Below, one piece after another: positions 6,544-10,978 of a DNA stretch of 10,978 nt. The DNA is from CAYMRB01 sp964392615 (lineage in GTDB: Bacteria; Planctomycetota; UBA8108), in assembly GCA_964392615.1 (NCBI GenBank), contig CAYMRB010000349.1:1-10978 (forward strand), written 5' to 3'. The stretch's first letter is position 1, and the number at the start of each line of letters is the position of its first letter. Position numbers and translations under genes: made by a program. The notes below the pieces were generated by a model that was not told the origin of the DNA, did no database searches, and was given only the letters and a program-made list of their open reading frames with translations.

Positions 6544-7914
6544 ATGACGATCTGGAACCGACGCGACTTCCTGAAGGCGAGCGGTCTCACCGGCCTCGCC
6601 CTCGGCCTCAACGCCTTCTCCCCCGAGCTGTTGCGCCGGCAGCTGGTGGCCGGCGATCCCGAAGGCGACACGAAGATGATCTTCATCTTCCTGCGCGGCG
6701 GGAACGATGCGGTCAACACGGTCATCCCGTACGGTGACTCGGAGTACAGCGCGCAGAATCGGCCGACCCTGTACATCCCGCAGGCGGACGCGCTCGATCT
6801 CGGCAACGGCTTCGCGGGTTTGCACCCGATGCTCGAGCCGATGATGTCGATCTACGACTCGCTGGAACTGACGGGCGTCGACGGGCCGGGGAACCTCGCG
6901 ATCCTGCATCGCATCGGGTACTCGGGTCAGTCGCAGTCGCACTTCGACAGCCAGCAGTACTGGGAAAACGGCACGCCGGGCAACCCGTCCCTCGAGGAGG
7001 GCATGCTCTACCGCCAGACGATCCGCAAGCTCGACCCGGAGGCCAACCGCCTCGCGGCGGCGGCGCTGTCGAGCGGTCAGATGGTCGCGTTGAAGGGCGA
7101 GACGGCATTGCCGACGATCAGCGATCCGGAGGACTTCACCTTTCGCGGCTCGAGCGAGAAGGTCGCGAAGTTCCTCGGCGAACTCCCCGGCACGCCGTCA
7201 GGCACGGACGGCAAGGGGCTTCTCGGGCTGTACGGAGGTCCGAAGGACTTCGCGGCGAAGCCGTACCGTAATCTCGTCTACGGCACCGGTCTGGCACTTG
7301 CCGACGCGATCGACATCGTGCAGACGGCGGTGAACCAGGGACGGTACGACCCGGCGAACGGCGCGGAGTATCCCGGCGGCCGCTTCGGTGATCGTCTCCA
7401 GCAGGCGGCGATGTTGATGAAGCGCACTCCAGCGCGGATCCTCGGCGTCAACATGGGCGGCTACGACACCCACACGAATCAGGGGCAGATCTACGGCAAC
7501 CACGGCAACTTGCTGTCGCGCGTTGCCGAGGGCTACCAGGCGCTGTTCCGCGATCTGCAGGATCAGTGGGAGAATCTTCTGATCGTGACGATGACCGAGT
7601 TCGGCCGCACGTCGCGCGAGAACGGCAGCCGCGGCACCGACCATGCCTACGCGACCGCGATGTTCGTCGCGGGGGGCAGTGTGCGCGGCGGTGTCTACAA
7701 CTGCGACACGGACACGTGGGCCGACGGCGATATGTTCAGCCAGCGCGGTCGCTACCTGCGCCGCAAGACGGACTACCGCGCCGTGTTCGCAGAAATCGGC
7801 GAGAAGCATTTCGGCAACACGACCGCCGACCGCGACTTCGTCATTCCGAGCTACGTGGCGGCATCGGAGCGGAATCCGGCCGACTTCGCGCCGCTGGACT
7901 TCCTGACCGCGTAA
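6544..7914 (+). CDS. DUF1501 protein, Tat-exported (alkaline phosphatase/sulfatase-like fold)
   Basis: This 456-residue member of the DUF1501 family is the standard neighbour of DUF1800 proteins. The N-terminus NRRDFLKASGLTGLALGL is a twin-arginine (Tat) signal, so the protein is exported folded, often with a bound cofactor or metal; no clear cleavage site follows, so it may stay anchored. Family landmarks: FIFLRGGNDAVNTVIPYGD (47-65), HRIGYSGQSQSHFDSQQYWE, NMGGYDTHTNQG with Asp308/His310, MTEFGRT (350-356) and GTDHAYATAMFVAGG with Asp366/His367; the Asp/His positions resemble metal ligands of the alkaline phosphatase superfamily. Its enzymatic activity is not established for the family. The ATG at 6544 is preferred because it follows AAGGTG (6532-6537) and begins the Tat signal; a start at 6469 would add 25 unrelated residues inside the preceding gene. 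Same operon as DUF1800. Confidence 0.92.
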   Translation: MTIWNRRDFLKASGLTGLALGLNAFSPELLRRQLVAGDPEGDTKMIFIFLRGGNDAVNTVIPYGDSEYSAQNRPTLYIPQADALDLGNGFAGLHPMLEPMMSIYDSLELTGVDGPGNLAILHRIGYSGQSQSHFDSQQYWENGTPGNPSLEEGMLYRQTIRKLDPEANRLAAAALSSGQMVALKGETALPTISDPEDFTFRGSSEKVAKFLGELPGTPSGTDGKGLLGLYGGPKDFAAKPYRNLVYGTGLALADAIDIVQTAVNQGRYDPANGAEYPGGRFGDRLQQAAMLMKRTPARILGVNMGGYDTHTNQGQIYGNHGNLLSRVAEGYQALFRDLQDQWENLLIVTMTEFGRTSRENGSRGTDHAYATAMFVAGGSVRGGVYNCDTDTWADGDMFSQRGRYLRRKTDYRAVFAEIGEKHFGNTTADRDFVIPSYVAASERNPADFAPLDFLTA

Positions 7915-7919
7915 CCGGG

Positions 7920-7985
7920 GAGTCTCGCACAGCGGCAGGTTGCCCCAAGCGAGAAACGGGTGTTGGTGGCCGCTGTGCGAGACTC
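7920..7985. repeat. Perfect 17-bp inverted repeat, possible transcript end of the DUF1501 operon
   Basis: GAGTCTCGCACAGCGGC at 7920-7936 is the exact reverse complement of 7969-7985, separated by a 32-base loop. It begins six bases after the DUF1501 stop codon, where a transcription terminator or RNA-stabilising hairpin would sit, but the following bases (GGTTGTGGG) have no T-run, so a classical intrinsic terminator is unlikely. A second possibility is that it is an end of a palindromic element mobilised by the nearby HUH transposase. Confidence 0.8.
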
Positions 7986-8018
7986 GGTTGTGGGTCGAGT
8001 GTGGTCGCTTCTCTCGGT

Positions 8019-8038
8019 GTTGCGACGATTGTCGCAAC
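8019..8038. repeat. Hairpin: 8-bp perfect stem, GATT loop
   Basis: GTTGCGAC (8019-8026) pairs with GTCGCAAC (8031-8038) around a four-base GATT loop. A further 7-base pair of arms, CTCGGTG (8013-8019) and CACCGAG (8053-8059), lies around or overlaps it and could give an alternative, larger fold. Confidence 0.7.
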
Positions 8039-8091
8039 CCGCTTGCTCGTTCCACCGAGCATGTCCGCTGCGCCTCGTCTCGGTTGGACAG

Positions 8092-8114
8092 CGTTCGGGA
8101 TGACATCCCGAACG
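8092..8114. repeat. Near-perfect 23-base palindrome
   Basis: CGTTCGGGAT (8092-8101) pairs exactly with ATCCCGAACG (8105-8114); the three central bases are GAC, so as DNA it is an odd-length palindrome around A8103. It can be a protein-binding operator for a dimer, or a hairpin with a three-base loop. Confidence 0.75.
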
Positions 8115-8135
8115 GTCGATTTCGGACACCACGAC

Positions 8136-8149
8136 TCCCGGTAACGGGA
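8136..8149. repeat. Small hairpin with a GTAA tetraloop
   Basis: TCCCG (8136-8140) pairs with CGGGA (8145-8149) around GTAA, a GNRA-class loop if transcribed. It lies 22 bases after the 23-base palindrome. Alone it is too short to be significant; it matters only as part of the cluster. Confidence 0.45.
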
Positions 8150-8261
8150 TCGACGGTTTCGCGCCGCCGCGCCGTAACGCTAAGATTTCCCGGGGACACG
8201 ACTTGCGGTTGCCCCCCCGTAGGCGTGCGGGATGGGCACACGCGTTGCTCTATGCGAGGTC

Positions 8262-9167
8262 ATGTCACGACCACGCCAAGTTCTTCCAGGCCGAACGTAC
8301 CTCATCACCCGACGCTGTACGCAGCGCCAGTTCCTGCTGCGCCCCTCACCGCGCGTTGCCGAGCTCTTCGAGTACTGCCTGGCGGTCGCGGCCGAGCGCT
8401 ATGGCGTCGAGATTCACGCGTACTGCTGCATGTCGAACCATTGGCATGCGGTCTGTACGGACAAGCACGGCGAGCTGCCGAACTTCGTGCAGTGGCTCAA
8501 CGCGACCGTGGCGCGATCGGTCAATGCGCATCTCGGTCGAAGGGAGAACCTCTTCGCCGGTGCCGACACGTACAGCCGCGTCGAGCTCGTTGGCCGAGAG
8601 GACGTACTCACGAAAACCGTCTACGTGATCACGAACCCGGTGTCGGCCGGGCTCGTGTCGTCGTGGGCGAAGTGGCCAGGAGCGAAGAGCGGACCCCGCG
8701 CGCACGAGCATGCGGGGAAAGTCATCGAACGCCCGAGGCTCTTCTTCCGCAAGGACGGGCCTCTGCCGAAGAAGGTGACGCTGCGCGTCTCGCAGCCTCG
8801 GTGCTGGAGCGACGTGACGGACATCGAGTTCGGAGATGTGTTGCGCGACCGCGTCAACGGGCACGAGGCGAAGAAGCGCGCCGACATGAAGGAGGAGGGC
8901 AAGGAGTTCGTCGGGGTTCGCGAAGTGAAACGCACGCCGCGCATGCAAACGCCGGCGTCAGCGCGAGATCCGCTCGGCGACATCGACCCGCGCGTTGCAG
9001 CGCAGGACAAGTGGGTACGGATCGAGAGGCTGCAGGCGAACGATCGCTTCCTCAACGAGTACCGCGACGCCTGGGGCGAATACGCCGCCGGCACGCGGGA
9101 CGCGGTGTTCCCGACAGGGACGTGGCTGTTGCGAGTGCGACACGGCGTGAGGTGCCAAGCGCCGTAG
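8262..9167 (+). CDS. REP-associated / IS200-like HUH tyrosine transposase (Y1_Tnp) with C-terminal extension
   Basis: The 302-residue product belongs to the single-strand HUH transposase superfamily, which nicks DNA at hairpins through a tyrosine. The N-terminus RPRQVLPGRTYLITRRCTQR is typical of chromosomal RAYT-like members. The metal-binding HUH motif is His60-Trp-His62 in YCCMSNHWHAV, and Tyr121 in YVITNPVSAGLV is the probable catalytic tyrosine. IS200 transposases have about 140-150 residues; this one has about 150 more, basic and Lys/Arg-rich, ending in FPTGTWLLRVRHGVRC, an ending I associate with long stand-alone members of this family. The start at 8262 is preferred over the in-frame ATG at 8232 because family members begin near M-(A/S)-R-P-R; the RBS evidence is poor for both. 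No second transposase gene or clear element ends are seen, so it may be a domesticated, single-copy gene. The adjacent palindromes could be its targets. Confidence 0.85.
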   Translation: MSRPRQVLPGRTYLITRRCTQRQFLLRPSPRVAELFEYCLAVAAERYGVEIHAYCCMSNHWHAVCTDKHGELPNFVQWLNATVARSVNAHLGRRENLFAGADTYSRVELVGREDVLTKTVYVITNPVSAGLVSSWAKWPGAKSGPRAHEHAGKVIERPRLFFRKDGPLPKKVTLRVSQPRCWSDVTDIEFGDVLRDRVNGHEAKKRADMKEEGKEFVGVREVKRTPRMQTPASARDPLGDIDPRVAAQDKWVRIERLQANDRFLNEYRDAWGEYAAGTRDAVFPTGTWLLRVRHGVRCQAP

Positions 9168-9386
9168 GGAATGCAGTGGCAACGACGCGGCCGCGGTGTC
9201 GTCAGGGCGGAAGGACGCAGCACGAGAGACGCCCCTCGGCACCAGGGCTGGGGCGGAGGTCTGTGCGTTGCGGGCGAACGCGAGTCTCGGGGACGCTGGC
9301 AGTCGAATCCAGGTCAGATGCGGCGGCGCTGAGAGCGCGGAATTGCGGTCGAGCCGGGACAGGTGCCGGCGGCCGCGCCTCGATCG
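9168..9386. other. Intergenic region between convergent transposase and envelope-protein genes
   Basis: No convincing gene. Small inverted repeats occur (ACGAC 9182-9186 with GTCGT 9198-9202 around a GCGGCCGC core; GCGTT 9265-9269 with AACGC 9277-9281), but none has the T-run of an intrinsic terminator. The octamer GAGTCTCG, the outer end of the large inverted repeat at 7920, recurs at 9282-9289; eight bases is short enough to be chance. Confidence 0.5.
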
Positions 9387-10406
9387 TCACATGACTCTGG
9401 GTCCGGGCCTCAGGGCCCAGACGACGCGAGCCGGAGCCCGCGCCTTCGCCCGCCTCCGCCCCGGCCGACGTGCGTCATCGGCGCCCGCCTTGCTCTCCGC
9501 GTCTGCCCGCTTCTTGCTGTCCGGGACGGTCTTGTCGTTGTCGAGGGGCTGCTCGCTGCCGGCCTTGTCCGTGCCCGACGGAGGCGCAGCCGGAATACCA
9601 GCCTCCGCCTTGCCTTCCGCGCCCGGCGCGTCACAGCCCTTGTCGTCGCGCGCCTTCTCGCCCTCTCCTTCACCGTGCGGCCCGCGTTTGCCGCTGGGGC
9701 CTCGTTTGGATCCGCCGGGCCCCCGTGGCCCGCCCCGGCCGTAGTGACGCCGCTTCTCGACGAGCTCGCGGTACGCGGCGAACTGCTCGTCGTCCAGGAT
9801 CTCCTGCATGCGCGCTTCCCGGCGGGTGTAGATCGCCTCCATGGCCTTCCGCGCGCGCTCCCAGTCTTCCTTCGTCGGCCGCTTGCCACCTTCCCAGCCC
9901 TTGCGCCCCTTTTCCCACAGCTCGTGACGCTCGCGGCGTGTATCGTACACCGTTCGATACACGCTCGGGAGCTGGGCGTCGCGCAACTTCAGCTCATCGC
10001 GCAGACGCTCGAGCTCGCGGCGCGCTTCGCTGTCGAAGCGCCGTTCCGAGTACAACGCGAGGGTCGCGTTCGCCTTGTCCCGTTGCTGGCGCGTCAGCGA
10101 CGCGAGAAACAGCTCGCGCGTGTCACTGGCGAGATCGTCGATCTGCTGCCGCAGCTCCGCGTCGTGTCGGCGTCGCTTCTCGAGCTCCCGGCGCCACGCA
10201 TCGCGGCGCTCGGTGTCGAGTCCGAGCTCGTCCCAGAGCCCTTCGCTGCCGACCAGCCAGTCCTGCCAGTAACCGTCAGGCGGGGAGCCGACATCCGCCG
10301 CCGCGTTGGGCGGATCGATGTGCGTCGCGACGAGATAGCCGACGGAACCGCCGGCGGCGAGCAGGAGGATCGCTGCGAAAGTCATCCAGATGCGGATGCG
10401 GGGCAT
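9387..10406 (-). CDS. Membrane-anchored helical periplasmic protein, CpxP/heavy-metal-sensor-like, with low-complexity tail
   Basis: A protein of 339 residues, probably facing the periplasm. An uncleaved or cleaved signal/anchor helix (about 7-27) is followed by a long, highly charged alpha-helical region (55-220) with two LTxxQ-like motifs, LTRQQ (104-108) and LDDEQ (204-208), the hallmark repeat style of CpxP/Spy/CnrX-type stress proteins. The remainder (about 221-339) is a disordered Gly/Pro/Arg then Lys/Glu/Ala-rich tail, much longer than in known CpxP-like proteins (usually about 150-170 residues in total). The coding frame keeps strong G/C at third codon positions through the tail, so it is not a frameshift artefact. 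It starts 2 bases after the anti-sigma stop. By context it may sense or buffer envelope or metal stress for the sigma/anti-sigma pair; this is an inference. Confidence 0.7.
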   Translation of the reverse strand: MPRIRIWMTFAAILLLAAGGSVGYLVATHIDPPNAAADVGSPPDGYWQDWLVGSEGLWDELGLDTERRDAWRRELEKRRRHDAELRQQIDDLASDTRELFLASLTRQQRDKANATLALYSERRFDSEARRELERLRDELKLRDAQLPSVYRTVYDTRRERHELWEKGRKGWEGGKRPTKEDWERARKAMEAIYTRREARMQEILDDEQFAAYRELVEKRRHYGRGGPRGPGGSKRGPSGKRGPHGEGEGEKARDDKGCDAPGAEGKAEAGIPAAPPSGTDKAGSEQPLDNDKTVPDSKKRADAESKAGADDARRPGRRRAKARAPARVVWALRPGPRVM

Positions 10407-10408
10407 GG

Positions 10409-10425
10409 CTACTCCTCCTCCTCGT
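10409..10425 (-). promoter_or_regulatory. Ribosome binding site embedded in the anti-sigma gene's terminal Glu codons
   Basis: Read on the minus strand, GAGGAGGAGGAG immediately precedes the TAG stop (10411-10409), and the next gene's ATG follows two bases later. The four-Glu C-terminus therefore doubles as a very strong Shine-Dalgarno sequence at about the right distance from that ATG. This arrangement ties the two products together in translation. Confidence 0.65.
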
Positions 10426-10909
10426 TCGACTGCGGCCTCGCGGGGAAGCCGAGCGTCACATCGGTGCCCGTGCCGAGGTCGTCGGAGTCCGTCCAGTACG
10501 CGTACTCCGGGTCGACGTCTCGCGCCTTGGTCTCATCGTTCCACGGCACGCTATCGACGACCCTCTCGACCGGCACACCGACGCGGTCACTGGACGACCA
10601 CGCGTGGACGAGTACGGCGGACAGGATCAGCACTGCCGCGACGGCCGAAACGATCTGCAGGAAGCGCACGACCGTCGTCTCGTCGTGCCTTGCACGCCGC
10701 GCGCGCACGAGGATCGCGGCGACGTCCGGGGCCGGTACCTGCGGCGTCGGCTCGGCGCGAAGGGCCTCGCCGAGCCGACGGAAGTCCGCAGCAGCCTGCG
10801 AGCACGCACTGCACGTCGCCAGATGCGCTTCGATCTCCCGCCCACGGGCCGCCGGCGTCTCGCCGTCGAGCCACGGCTTCAACTCGGAGTAAAACGGGCA
10901 GTCGCTCAT
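10409..10909 (-). CDS. Zinc-finger transmembrane anti-sigma factor (zf-HC2/ZAS type)
   Basis: The 166-residue product holds an ECF sigma factor inactive at the inner membrane until a signal releases it. The cytosolic N-terminus has the zinc-binding anti-sigma motif His29-x3-Cys33-x2-Cys36 (HLATCSAC), with Cys4 as a likely fourth ligand, within the characteristic 'C..(x)..L..YLDGE' layout (LKPWLDGE). A single membrane helix spans about 83-104 (FLQIVSAVAAVLILSAVLVHAW), followed by a short acidic periplasmic domain ending in four Glu. The ATG at 10909 is chosen; the frame also has a TTG two codons earlier (10915), but GAGAG lies at normal distance from the ATG. The Glu codons at the end supply the ribosome binding site for the next gene. 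Confidence 0.88.
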   Translation of the reverse strand: MSDCPFYSELKPWLDGETPAARGREIEAHLATCSACSQAAADFRRLGEALRAEPTPQVPAPDVAAILVRARRARHDETTVVRFLQIVSAVAAVLILSAVLVHAWSSSDRVGVPVERVVDSVPWNDETKARDVDPEYAYWTDSDDLGTGTDVTLGFPARPQSNEEEE

Positions 10910-10934
10910 GGTCAATCTCTCAACGTCGAAAATC

Positions 10935-10978
10935 TCATAGCAGCTCGCCGAACGCCTCGCGACGCCCCTTCCACACCT
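10935..10978 (-). CDS. 3' end of an upstream gene, possibly the cognate ECF sigma factor (partial)
   Basis: On the minus strand one frame is open from the window edge and ends in VWKGRREAFGELL followed by TGA (10937-10935), 25 bases before the anti-sigma start. The short basic stretch followed by a leucine-rich end is what the last helix of an ECF sigma factor (region 4.2) often looks like, and ECF genes usually precede their anti-sigma gene directly. Thirteen residues cannot identify a family; the call rests mainly on position. Confidence 0.4.
   Translation of the reverse strand, partial: VWKGRREAFGELL

Larger units (their letters stand above)
7915..8261. other. Gene-free, hairpin-rich region between DUF1501 and the transposase
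   Basis: These 347 bases contain no convincing gene. They hold four separate inverted repeats (listed individually), three within 8019-8149 and one starting six bases after the DUF1501 stop codon. Open frames crossing the region have compositions unlike the neighbouring genes. The last 110 bases before the transposase are GC-rich with a C7 run at 8212-8218; no clear promoter is visible. Confidence 0.65.

Noticed and set aside
7198..8241. 347-codon minus-strand open frame over the end of DUF1501 and the palindrome region
   Set aside because: Most of it is antisense to the conserved C-terminal half of DUF1501. The part in the gene-free region has no family resemblance and runs through the inverted repeats.
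7940..9394. 484-codon plus-strand open frame overlapping the transposase gene
   Set aside because: It is out of frame with the HUH transposase, which has clear motifs; the alternative product is Arg/Ala-rich filler.
9394..9420. Inverted repeat CTGGG...CCCAG around GGGCCTCAGGGCCC as a terminator
   Set aside because: It lies inside the last codons of the minus-strand gene, before its stop in reading direction, and no T-run follows, so it is more likely a by-product of GC-rich Pro/Gly/Arg codons.
9363..10892. 509-codon plus-strand open frame opposite the anti-sigma and helical-protein genes
   Set aside because: The minus strand carries a zinc-finger motif, a membrane helix, ribosome binding sites and tight gene spacing; the plus-strand frame is its shadow.

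Overview
The window is GC-rich and gene-dense. It most resembles a planctomycete or a relative, probably from an uncultured lineage. The main reason is the pair of large exported proteins in the middle: a Sec-exported DUF1800 protein that starts with a dockerin-like calcium-binding segment, followed by a Tat-exported DUF1501 protein. That pairing and segment style are common in Planctomycetota. The taxon is an inference from protein style; no marker gene is present.

Layout. (1) 1-1698, plus strand: a low-complexity tract that probably ends an upstream gene, then the ATPase and permease of an ABC metal-uptake transporter (zinc/manganese ABC-3 family), chained by 4-base GTGA overlaps. (2) 1717-2103, minus strand: queF, the last step to preQ1 in queuosine synthesis, convergent with the transporter. 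(3) 2173-2814, plus strand: a stand-alone macro-domain protein, divergent from queF, with a recognisable promoter in the 69-base gap. (4) 3107-7914, plus strand: the DUF1800-DUF1501 operon. The DUF1800 domain is interrupted by two copies of a ~170-residue beta-sandwich-like module. (5) 7915-8261: a gene-free stretch with four hairpin-forming inverted repeats, next to (6) 8262-9167, a REP-associated/IS200-like HUH tyrosine transposase with a long C-terminal extension. (7) 9387-10978, minus strand: a likely cell-envelope stress operon. It has the last codons of a possible ECF sigma factor at the window edge, a zinc-finger transmembrane anti-sigma factor, and a membrane-anchored helical protein of CpxP/heavy-metal-sensor type with a long Gly/Pro/Lys-rich tail.

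How the parts work together. The transporter genes form one unit and the DUF1800/DUF1501 pair another; in known relatives these two families occur side by side and are exported by different routes. The anti-sigma gene and its downstream partner are separated by 2 bases, and the partner's ribosome binding site lies inside the Glu codons that end the anti-sigma gene, so they are probably co-translated. No CRISPR array, tRNA, rRNA, phage module or recognisable defence system is visible. The most unusual items are the split, duplicated architecture of the DUF1800 protein and the palindrome cluster beside the transposase. Neither proves a new system.
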